Shown in pieces: positions 1-5,846 of a stretch of DNA of 6,885 nucleotides (the stretch's first letter is position 1; every line of letters begins with the position of its first letter). Made by a program: the position numbers and the translations under genes. The stretch is from UBA5336 sp038522375 (GTDB taxonomy: Bacteria; Pseudomonadota; Alphaproteobacteria; Caulobacterales; Hyphomonadaceae), in assembly GCA_038522375.1 (NCBI GenBank), contig JBCBKE010000105.1, forward strand, positions 1 through 6,885, in the 5' to 3' direction. The notes beneath the pieces were generated by a model that did not search any database, had not been told where the DNA came from, and saw nothing but the letters and a program-made list of their open reading frames with translations.

Positions 1-912
1 GGCCTGCAGCGCCATGAGGATGGAATTGGTGTGATCGCCGTTCTCGTCAGCGAAAATCGCCTTGGCCTCGCGCGCGATGAGGTTGGAGGACTGGCGTTCG
101 ACACTGGCGATACCGGTGATTGCGACCCAGCCCAGTCCCAGAGCCGCGATAAGGAAAACGCTGGCCACCGCTGCGCCGACCAGGCCCACCACGCGCACGC
201 GGCCGGAGGCCTTGCGCGCGCGTTCCAACGCCTCTTCGCGTTCCTTCAGCCCCACCTCGGCCTGGGCTTTCCGGTCGGCTTCGGCCTGTTCGCTGGCGCG
301 GATGAAGCGGGCGATGACATCGGGAATGTCTTCATTCTTCGGCGTCGCGCGAATGAAGGCCTGGGCGTCTTCCAGCAATTCACCTTGCAGAAGGAAGGGG
401 CTGTCTCTTTCCGCGCCCCGTCCATCCCATTTCAGCGCGTCTTCCTGCAGCTCCGTCTTCTGGCGCAGCCAGCCAATATCGGTGCGCAGAGCGGTATCCA
501 GGGTCACGACGCCCGCCATGAAGCTTGATCCGGTGACGTCCGGATTGGGCCAGCACGAAATCCAGTTTATGCCGGCCAGGATAGGGGGCGGAGCGACGCC
601 CTCGGAGAGCGGACCCGTGGTCACGACGAGAATCCGTTTGGAGAGCTCGCTCGCCCGGTCCACTTCCCAGGCGCAAATCTCCGATTTTGCCGACGCGTCG
701 GTGAGCACGAACACCACCGTGTCGCAGGCGAGGATCAGGTCACCGAGCCGGGCCTGCCAGTCCTCGCCGGCGGAAATGCCATGCTGGTCGAGGAGGACGT
801 CAAAGCCGTTATGCTCCAGCGCGATCTTCAGATCCGTCGCCTGGGCGAGGTCTACCCGCGAATAGGAGATGAAGACTTTGAGCTTTACAGTATCGCCCGG
901 GATTGCGTCCAT
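1..912 (-). CDS. TIR-domain single-pass membrane protein, N-terminal 304 codons (partial, runs off left edge)
   Basis: The reading frame is open from the ATG at 912-910 to base 1, giving 304 residues with no stop. Residues 10-125 form a TIR_2-type domain: KVFISYSR at the first strand, a GEDW segment in the BB-loop region, a DTVVFVL strand, and CAWEVD with E83 at the position of the conserved TIR catalytic Glu. The RTDIGWLRQKTELQE linker, a charged helical stretch (about 205-236) and one hydrophobic segment (about 240-265) follow. Beyond it, RQSSNLIA...SILMALQA is the helical motif that usually leads into WD40 repeats in bacterial TIR, caspase and STAND proteins. The protein is therefore probably truncated by the window just before its sensor domain. 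It is a paralogue of the gene at 2631-5756. The start is supported by GAGGGGG (plus-strand 918-924) five bases upstream of the ATG. NADase or nucleotide-signalling activity is known for the family; it is inferred here. Confidence 0.9.
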   Translation of the reverse strand, partial: MDAIPGDTVKLKVFISYSRVDLAQATDLKIALEHNGFDVLLDQHGISAGEDWQARLGDLILACDTVVFVLTDASAKSEICAWEVDRASELSKRILVVTTGPLSEGVAPPPILAGINWISCWPNPDVTGSSFMAGVVTLDTALRTDIGWLRQKTELQEDALKWDGRGAERDSPFLLQGELLEDAQAFIRATPKNEDIPDVIARFIRASEQAEADRKAQAEVGLKEREEALERARKASGRVRVVGLVGAAVASVFLIAALGLGWVAITGIASVERQSSNLIAREAKAIFADENGDHTNSILMALQA

Positions 913-917
913 CGTGT

Positions 918-924
918 CCCCCTC
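918..924 (-). promoter_or_regulatory. Strong ribosome binding site of the left TIR gene
   Basis: On the minus strand GAGGGGG lies five bases before the ATG at 912. The leader GAGGGGGACACGATGGA closely matches GAGGGGACACCATGGA at the paralogue (2620-2635). The match fixes the start codon of both genes and suggests the duplication included the translation start. Confidence 0.75.
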
Positions 925-1004
925 GATCGCACATGAGGACGGTGCGACAGGACACGGAAAAGGGCAAGTACGGCTGGGCCCCACCTGACCCAAAGCAGAC
1001 CAAA

Positions 1005-1047
1005 CGACCGTTTTCGGTCGCCGCAGCCATTCAACTGGATCGTTGAA
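1005..1047. promoter_or_regulatory. Two adjacent operator-like inverted repeats upstream of the left TIR gene
   Basis: CGACCG-TTTT-CGGTCG (1005-1020) and TTCAAC-N6-GTTGAA (1030-1047) are both perfect 6-bp dyads only 9 bp apart. They lie 93-135 bp upstream of the minus-strand TIR start. Neither is followed by a T-tract on either strand, so they fit protein-binding sites better than terminators. The regulator is unknown. Confidence 0.35.
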
Positions 1048-1106
1048 CCGCCCACTCCTGGCGAGCTTTTGTCGGTCTGATTGGATATGGCCCCTAGCAT
1101 TAACCC

Positions 1107-1121
1107 TTAAAAAGTGGTTAA
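1107..1121. promoter_or_regulatory. CtrA-type binding motif TTAA-N7-TTAA(C)
   Basis: TTAA at 1107-1110 and TTAA at 1118-1121 are separated by exactly seven bases, and the second is followed by C. This is the full alphaproteobacterial CtrA consensus. A further TTAACCC at 1100-1106 repeats the TTAACCC at 1118-1124 with an 18-bp period. The box is 313 bp upstream of the hydrolase and 195 bp upstream of the left TIR start, so it is not a simple -35-adjacent site for either gene. Consensus matching is direct; occupancy is inference. Confidence 0.45.
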
Positions 1122-1131
1122 CCCACGTGGG
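1122..1131. repeat. 10-bp perfect palindrome CCCACGTGGG
   Basis: The palindrome directly abuts the CtrA-type box and overlaps the first bases of the hairpin at 1130-1159. Its core CACGTG recurs at 1244-1249, again preceded by TAAC. It could be a binding site for a dimeric regulator, or it could compete with the hairpin for folding. No specific regulator can be named. Confidence 0.4.
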
Positions 1132-1159
1132 GAGCTGGCGCAGTCGCGCGACAGCTCCC
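1130..1159 (+). other. Strong bulged hairpin in the 5' region of the hydrolase
   Basis: GGGAGCTG (1130-1137) pairs perfectly with CAGCTCCC (1152-1159). Inside it, GCGC (1138-1141) pairs with GCGC (1146-1149) around an AGTC loop, leaving a two-base GA bulge. The plus strand continues with only TTT, so it is at best a weak intrinsic terminator. It could be an attenuator, the 3' end of a small RNA, or an mRNA-stabilising structure. The 274-bp distance to the hydrolase start argues against direct control of its translation. Confidence 0.4.
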
Positions 1160-1433
1160 TTTGGTGTGTCCGGCGAGGAAACTCGGCTCTGGGTAGAAAA
1201 CCCTTTATCTATCATCGCATTTGATCCGCAGTAGGGGAATAACCACGTGCGCGGGCGATGGCGGGCAACCTTGTGAGCCAGGTCTTGCGTGTGTTGCGTT
1301 GGCAGAGTTCTTGCGTCGGGCGTGTTAAGGGCGCCAAAGCCGTCGAGCAGCGCCAAAACTGTGGAAGGTTCAAGGGTCTACGGTCGAAAGACTGGAAATA
1401 GCGTAGGCCGGGGACGTTTGGTGGGAAGAATCG

Positions 1434-2522
1434 ATGTTAAACAATCGAAAGTACTTTTCGCGTAGCAAACACCGCCAGCCGCATACCCGCGGCGGCCTTC
1501 GATTGTGGTGGGCCACCTTGACCAACCAAGCACGACAGACGATTTACGCGCGCACGGCCATGGGTGCGGCCTGTGCCTCTGCGCTGATTGTGACGTTTCC
1601 AGCCATCGACCAGGCCCATGACGAACAGCGCGACGACGCGCGACTGCGCCTCGAAGTGACGGCCTTTGCCGCCCACCAGGATGGCGGCGAGGCGGCCCGC
1701 GCCCTGAATGGCGCGCCGGGTATCCTCGAACATCCCTGGCTCGTGCGCATGGAGGGCAACCTGGAGAACCAGTCCATGGCCGCCCTCACCCATGCGTCCG
1801 CCTATGACCGCGACGCCCTGGCGCTGACCACCATGGCGCGGTTCGAGACCCGGCACATGGACAAGGCCGAAGACCTCGCCACCCAGTTCCAATGCATGGC
1901 CGAAGCGGTGTATTACGAGGCGCGCAGCGAATCCCTGTCCGGACAGTTGGCCGTCGCCGAGGTCGTCTCCAACCGCGTGACCGACCACCGTTACCCCAAT
2001 TCGATCTGCGAGGTAGTCTATCAGGGCGCAACCCGCACCACCGGCTGTCAGTTCACGTTTACCTGCGACGGTTCAATGAAGAAGGAGCCCCTCGGCAAAC
2101 GCTGGGAGCAGGCAAAACAGGTGGCTGCACAGGTCATGATGGGTGTGCACGAGCGCCGCACCGCCAGGGCCACCCACTACCATGCCACCTATGTGGACCC
2201 CGTTTGGAATTCCGGCCTGGTGAAAACCGAGAAGATCGGCCTGCACATTTTCTACCGGTTCCCCCGCGGATCGGAATGGAAAATGGCCCGCGAACGGGTC
2301 GAACGGCGCCTCGCCGCCCGCGATGCCGCGCGCAATGCCGCCCGGATCGAGACCGTTTCCCTGGACGGCACCGCGGAAGGGCCAGCCCTGGTCCCGGCAT
2401 CGGCGACCAGCCGCGAAGCGCTGCGCGTCATCAAGACGGTGGCCCCCGACCAGCCGGTCTCGACCTCCGATCTCAATGCGATCAGCCTCCAGACCGTCGG
2501 CACCGCCCCCGCCGCGCCCTAG
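1434..2522 (+). CDS. Cell wall hydrolase, SleB/CwlJ-type (Hydrolase_2), with N-terminal membrane anchor
   Basis: This 362-residue protein carries the Hydrolase_2 catalytic domain at about residues 152-277. Visible motifs are CMAEAVYYEARSES (C154 to S167), GQLAVAEVVSNRV (170-182), YPNSICEVVYQ (187-197), CQFTFTCDG (205-213) and the end of the domain, IGLHIFYRF (268-276). By analogy with SleB, E162 in YYEAR is the likely catalytic Glu. The family cleaves peptidoglycan glycan strands. Residues 41-58 form a single hydrophobic segment after a basic N-terminus (many Arg and Lys in residues 5-40), consistent with a signal anchor that places the enzyme in the periplasm. The C-terminal 85 residues (from about 278) are charged and then Ala/Pro/Thr-rich, with no recognised domain. 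GTGGGAAG precedes the ATG by a few bases. The gene is monocistronic-looking: 521 bp of spacer lie upstream and 108 bp before the next TIR gene. In non-sporulating alphaproteobacteria the family serves wall remodelling, not germination. Confidence 0.9.
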   Translation: MLNNRKYFSRSKHRQPHTRGGLRLWWATLTNQARQTIYARTAMGAACASALIVTFPAIDQAHDEQRDDARLRLEVTAFAAHQDGGEAARALNGAPGILEHPWLVRMEGNLENQSMAALTHASAYDRDALALTTMARFETRHMDKAEDLATQFQCMAEAVYYEARSESLSGQLAVAEVVSNRVTDHRYPNSICEVVYQGATRTTGCQFTFTCDGSMKKEPLGKRWEQAKQVAAQVMMGVHERRTARATHYHATYVDPVWNSGLVKTEKIGLHIFYRFPRGSEWKMARERVERRLAARDAARNAARIETVSLDGTAEGPALVPASATSREALRVIKTVAPDQPVSTSDLNAISLQTVGTAPAAP

Positions 2523-2618
2523 GGTGAATCGACAGACCGACGCTTAAGGCGTTCCAGCCCGACCCCACAGGCGCTTGCGCAGCCGGCACATCTGTTCCAC
2601 CCTCCGCGGGCAATCGAT

Positions 2619-2625
2619 GGAGGGG
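2619..2625 (+). promoter_or_regulatory. Ribosome binding site of the TIR-WD40 gene
   Basis: GGAGGGG stands five bases before the ATG at 2631. The surrounding leader (CACCCTCC, GCAATCGA, GAGGGGACACC) resembles the leader of the left TIR gene for about 40 bases, supporting both this start codon and common descent of the leaders. No clear promoter is visible in the 108-bp gap 2523-2630, which holds only short dyads (2540-2552, 2571-2580). Read-through from the hydrolase is possible. Confidence 0.75.
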
Positions 2626-2630
2626 ACACC

Positions 2631-5600
2631 ATGGATGGGCACGCCGTAGCCGACCCGACCGAGACCACCGACACCGGCGACAAGCTCAGGGTGTTCGTTT
2701 CCTATTCCCGGGCCCAGGTGCACTTCGCCGACGAGGTGGTGCTGTCGCTCGAGGACAAGGGCCATGCGCCCCTTATCGACCGGCACACCATCGCCAAGGG
2801 CGAGGATTTCAAGCCCCGGCTGGGCGAGCTTATCCTCAAGGCCGACACGGTGGTGTTCATACTGTCCGACGAGTCCGCATCCTCCACCGTGTGCGCGTGG
2901 GAAGTGGAGGAAGCCGCGCGCCTCGCCAAGCGTATCCTGGTGGTGACACTGGGGGACCTGTCACCCGGCATCACGCCGCCCGAAAAGCTGGCAGGGATCG
3001 ACTGGATCCACTGCTGGGCCAATCCGGCGGTGCCCGGCTCCAGCCAGACCCGCGGCTTCATCGAGCTGGACCAGGCCCTGCGCACCGACCTTGGCTGGTT
3101 GCGCAAGCAGACCGAGCTGCAGGAGCAGGCGGCCAAGTGGGACGCGCGGGGGCGCGTGGGCGATGACCCGGTGCTGCTGCGCGAGGACCTGCTCGCCGAA
3201 GGGCTCGACTGGTCGCGCAGCGCTCCGACAGGCCAGGCCGTGCCGGCGCTGGTGGCGGCTTTCCTGAAAGCGAGTGACCAGGCCGAGGCGACGCGGAAGG
3301 CCGAGGCGGCGGCCAATCTGGACGCGCGGGAGCGCGCCGTCGCTGAGGCTGCGCAAGCCGTGGCGGCGGCGCGGCGGGCCTCGGGCCGGCTGCGCACGGT
3401 GGGCCTCATCGGCGCGGGCGTGGCAGCCGCGTTCCTCAGCGCCGCATTGGTGCTGGGCTGGTATGCCACGCTGGGCGCGCGGGACGTGGCGCGGCAATCC
3501 TCGAACATCCTCGCGACCGAATCGCGAACGATCTATGACGGCGGAAATGGCGATGTCGCCTCGTCCCTGCTCATGGCGCTGCAAGCCGATCCTGCGGCGG
3601 TGCGCGATCTAATCGGCCGTCGCTTTGACCACAAGACCGGATATGCGTTTGCGCGCGCGCGCATGGAAGCCGGGCACATCAACAATCCCCTGGCGCAGGT
3701 GTTCACCGGGCATGAAGGCCCGGTCACCGCCGTTGCGTTGGCGCCCGGGGGGCGGCTGGTGACCGGGTCCTCAGATGGCACGGCGCGGCTGTGGGATCTG
3801 GAGACCGGTGCGGAACTGCGCGCCTTCACCGGGCATGGGGACTGGGTCCGCGCCGTTGCGGTGGCGCCCGGGGGGCGGCTGGTGACCGGGTCCAATGATG
3901 GCAGCGCGCGTCTGTGGGATCTGCAGACAGGCGAGGAACTAAAAGCATTTAAGGGTGCCGCTGGTGTCAGCTCAGTTGCCGTTTTGCCGAGCGGCGATTT
4001 AGTCGCATCTTTCGACAACGGCCTAGTCCAACTTTGGGACTTAGGAACGGGAGACATGATAAGTGCTTTTACAGCGTACGAAAGAGACTGGCTCACAAGG
4101 CTCTTTAGCGATCCAACAAGGCCGCCTCGTGCACATATCCAAATAGTTCAAGCCTCTGCCTCGCGATTGGTGACGAGATCAATTGACGGAACGATACGCC
4201 TTTGGGATGTGGAGAGTGGCACCGAAGTTAACGTAATTAGAGCGAATGACAGCCGGTTTTTATCCATTGCAATGGCGCCCGGCGGGCGACTAGTGTCAGG
4301 GGCAAATGATGGCAAGGCGCAGCTGTGGGATCTCGACACTGGCGAGGAACTGCAAGCTTTCACGGGGCATGGTTACAATGTTACTGCCGTCGCGGTGGCG
4401 CCAGAGGGGCGACTAGTGACGGGAGCCTCCGATGGCAAAGTTCGGCTTTGGGATTTCGAAACCGGCAAAATACTACTTTCCTTCAAAGCGCATTATGGCG
4501 ACATCAAATCTATTTTAACTTTCGGCGACCTCATCGTGACTCATGCTAACGACGGTGTTGCACGATTGTGGGACGTAGGAAGCGAAGAACACTTGCTCGC
4601 CTTCGTTGGTCATAAAGGCGCAGTTAGCTCCGTCGCAGTTAGCCCAGGCGCGCTTTTAGTAACGGGGTCTTGGGATCGCACGGCGCGGCTTTGGAACCTC
4701 GAGACGGGCGAAGAATTGCTTGTCTTCAAGGATCATAAAAGCGAGGTCCTATCCGCGGCATTAGCGCCCCGGGGTGGTTTGGTAACTGGGTCTAAAGATG
4801 GCACCATCCGCCTTTGGGATCCTGAAAATGGCGAGCAGCTACGCGCCTTCACCGGTGACGATAGCTCCGCAGTCGACACTATTGCTTTCACGGATGATGG
4901 CCGAGTGGTGACAAGCGCAATTTTGGGAAAAGTGAGCTTATTGGACCTAGAGACGGGCGAAAAACAGCATGTTCCTGGCCCTGATTTTGGTTCGTCACCC
5001 TTTTTAGGGCGGGAACTGGTTTCTAGGTATTTTTTGGGAATGGATGCTCCAATCGCGGTAAGTTCTCCGGGTCAGTTGGTAGCGAACTCGGACGATGGGT
5101 TTTTGAGCCTATGGAATTTGGATCCCATTGCGGTGTCGCACTCATTCATCGACCACGATCTAGCTATGGTTAGCGCTGTTGCTGTGGCGCCCGGTGGGCG
5201 GCTTGTTACCGGATCTTGGGATGGGACGGTGCAGTTTTGGGACTTAGAGACCGGCGTGCAATTGCGCGCCTTTGCTGGATTTGGTCCTCCAATTCTATTC
5301 GCCGCCGCAGCGCCTTTCGGTCGAACGTTGATCCGAGATGGAAGTGGTGCGACGCGCCTGTTGAATTCGGATACTGGCGATGAACTTTACGTTTTTTCCG
5401 GCGCAAGCGACGCTTCTAGTGTTAACTTGACGGCCGACGGGCGGTTGGTAACTGGGCACGGAGATGGCACGGTGCGGCTCTGGGAGATGCCGGAGATCCT
5501 ACGGGAAGACGATCCGCGGGCGCAGGTGCGGATGGCGTGTGAACAGCTCCATGATAGCGGGTTCAAGCTGGCCTTCACGCGCGCGGATGCGGTGACCTAT

Positions 5601-5756
5601 CCCGTGCTGCTCGGCCAGCCCACCGATCCGGAGACCGGCGATTTCCGCTCGCCCTGCCGGTGTTTCCTGCCCGATGAGGTGTTCGAAACCGAAGCGAACA
5701 AGTGCCCCGTCGGGCTACCGGGGCGGGGGCTGTTTGGCTGGTTGGGGCTGAATTGA
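2631..5756 (+). CDS. TIR - coiled coil - transmembrane helix - 14-repeat WD40 receptor-like protein
   Basis: This 1041-residue protein is intact. Residues 18-130 form a TIR_2 domain: RVFVSYSR, a GEDF loop, the DTVVFIL strand, and CAWEVEE with E91 as the candidate catalytic Glu. Residues 150-175 (RTDLGWLRKQTELQE) and an Ala/Arg/Glu-rich helix (213-250, probably coiled coil) lead to one membrane helix (about 256-279). Basic residues just before it (RRASGRLR) predict TIR inside and the rest in the periplasm. The helical motif RQSSNILA...SLLMALQAD (288-320) introduces the propeller. Fourteen WD-type repeats of about 41 residues end in motifs such as RLWDLETG (385-392), the last at 949-952, matching two seven-bladed propellers. 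Repeats 4 and 11 carry extra loops. The tail (965-1041) contains all four extracytoplasmic Cys. TIR enzymes of this type consume NAD+; a ligand-gated receptor or defence role is inferred. The codons for blades 3-13 are distinctly less GC-rich than the flanks. Confidence 0.9.
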   Translation: MDGHAVADPTETTDTGDKLRVFVSYSRAQVHFADEVVLSLEDKGHAPLIDRHTIAKGEDFKPRLGELILKADTVVFILSDESASSTVCAWEVEEAARLAKRILVVTLGDLSPGITPPEKLAGIDWIHCWANPAVPGSSQTRGFIELDQALRTDLGWLRKQTELQEQAAKWDARGRVGDDPVLLREDLLAEGLDWSRSAPTGQAVPALVAAFLKASDQAEATRKAEAAANLDARERAVAEAAQAVAAARRASGRLRTVGLIGAGVAAAFLSAALVLGWYATLGARDVARQSSNILATESRTIYDGGNGDVASSLLMALQADPAAVRDLIGRRFDHKTGYAFARARMEAGHINNPLAQVFTGHEGPVTAVALAPGGRLVTGSSDGTARLWDLETGAELRAFTGHGDWVRAVAVAPGGRLVTGSNDGSARLWDLQTGEELKAFKGAAGVSSVAVLPSGDLVASFDNGLVQLWDLGTGDMISAFTAYERDWLTRLFSDPTRPPRAHIQIVQASASRLVTRSIDGTIRLWDVESGTEVNVIRANDSRFLSIAMAPGGRLVSGANDGKAQLWDLDTGEELQAFTGHGYNVTAVAVAPEGRLVTGASDGKVRLWDFETGKILLSFKAHYGDIKSILTFGDLIVTHANDGVARLWDVGSEEHLLAFVGHKGAVSSVAVSPGALLVTGSWDRTARLWNLETGEELLVFKDHKSEVLSAALAPRGGLVTGSKDGTIRLWDPENGEQLRAFTGDDSSAVDTIAFTDDGRVVTSAILGKVSLLDLETGEKQHVPGPDFGSSPFLGRELVSRYFLGMDAPIAVSSPGQLVANSDDGFLSLWNLDPIAVSHSFIDHDLAMVSAVAVAPGGRLVTGSWDGTVQFWDLETGVQLRAFAGFGPPILFAAAAPFGRTLIRDGSGATRLLNSDTGDELYVFSGASDASSVNLTADGRLVTGHGDGTVRLWEMPEILREDDPRAQVRMACEQLHDSGFKLAFTRADAVTYPVLLGQPTDPETGDFRSPCRCFLPDEVFETEANKCPVGLPGRGLFGWLGLN
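3706..5490 (+). repeat. WD40-coding repeat array, 14 units, base period 123 bp
   Basis: Units encode the pattern GH-x-VxxVAxxPGGRLVTGSxDGxxRLWDLETG. The closing tetrads lie at residues 386 (RLWD), 427 (RLWD), 467 (QLWD), 523 (RLWD), 565 (QLWD), 605 (RLWD), 646 (RLWD), 686 (RLWN), 727 (RLWD), 769 (SLLD), 826 (SLWN), 868 (QFWD), 909 (RLLN) and 949 (RLWE). Units 10 and 13 are degenerate. At the DNA level, units 1 and 2 are nearly identical over 3730-3770 and 3853-3893 (one mismatch in 41 bases). Later units have diverged in codon use. Confidence 0.85.
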
Positions 5757-5773
5757 CCGAACGGGTCCTCCCG

Positions 5774-5795
5774 CTCCGACCTTTCTCCGACCTTT
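5774..5795 (+). repeat. Perfect 11-bp tandem duplication downstream of the TIR-WD40 gene
   Basis: CTCCGACCTTT occurs twice head to tail (5774-5784, 5785-5795), 18 bp after the stop codon. A short CGGG-TCCT-CCCG hairpin (5762-5773) immediately precedes it. Stem plus T-containing repeats could weakly terminate transcription, but there is no real T-tract. Confidence 0.6.
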
Positions 5796-5846
5796 GGACA
5801 AGCAGAATTTATCCGCCCCCTTCCGCGCTGGGCTATACTGGTGCCC

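Larger units (their letters stand above)
913..1433. other. Divergent intergenic region, 521 bp, no convincing gene
   Basis: This gap separates the left TIR gene (minus) from the hydrolase (plus). Short open frames exist on both strands (for example 1043-1234 plus and 885-1100 minus), but they have no recognisable domain, no clear ribosome site and no coherent third-position bias. What the region does hold is regulatory-looking structure: two dyads at 1005-1047, a CtrA-type box at 1107-1121, a CCCACGTGGG palindrome at 1122-1131 with a second CACGTG at 1244-1249, and a strong hairpin at 1130-1159. TTGCGT occurs three times (1285, 1294, 1311), and GCGCCAAA occurs twice (1331, 1350). I see no convincing sigma-70 -35/-10 pair for either gene. 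A GAATC site (1428-1432, the GANTC methylation pattern of CcrM) overlaps the hydrolase ribosome-site area. Confidence 0.7.

Noticed and set aside
62..865. Long plus-strand open frame over the left TIR gene
   Set aside because: It is antisense to a frame with clear TIR, linker and membrane motifs. Its own product is Ser/Arg/Ala-rich without recognisable domains, typical of a high-GC shadow.
1043..1234. Small plus-strand frame in the divergent region
   Set aside because: It has no ribosome site, and the CtrA-type box, palindrome and hairpin all fall inside it, which fits regulatory DNA better than a gene.
1437..1988. 183-codon minus-strand frame over the hydrolase start
   Set aside because: It is antisense to the Hydrolase_2 gene and has no domain, no ribosome site and no independent coding signal.
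1892..2527. 211-codon plus-strand frame overlapping the hydrolase in another phase
   Set aside because: The hydrolase frame carries all family motifs through the same bases. This product is Arg/Pro-rich and is a frame shadow.
2540..2580. Short dyads after the hydrolase stop (ACGC-N5-GCGT and GCGC-TT-GCGC) as a terminator
   Set aside because: The stems are only 4 bp and no T-tract follows, so they cannot be supported as an intrinsic terminator.
2702..3508. 268-codon minus-strand frame over the TIR-to-membrane part of the receptor
   Set aside because: It mirrors the same kind of Ser/Arg/Ala-rich antisense frame seen over the left paralogue, which is what two homologous genes with the same codon bias produce.
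3706..5490. Regular 123-bp repeats considered as a CRISPR or satellite array
   Set aside because: The repeats are in one open frame, encode WD40 blades and lack spacer-repeat structure.
5794..5839. TTGGACA (5794-5800) with TATACT (5834-5839) as a sigma-70 promoter pair
   Set aside because: The gap is more than 30 bp, far from the usual 16-18. Only the -10-like element remains worth noting.
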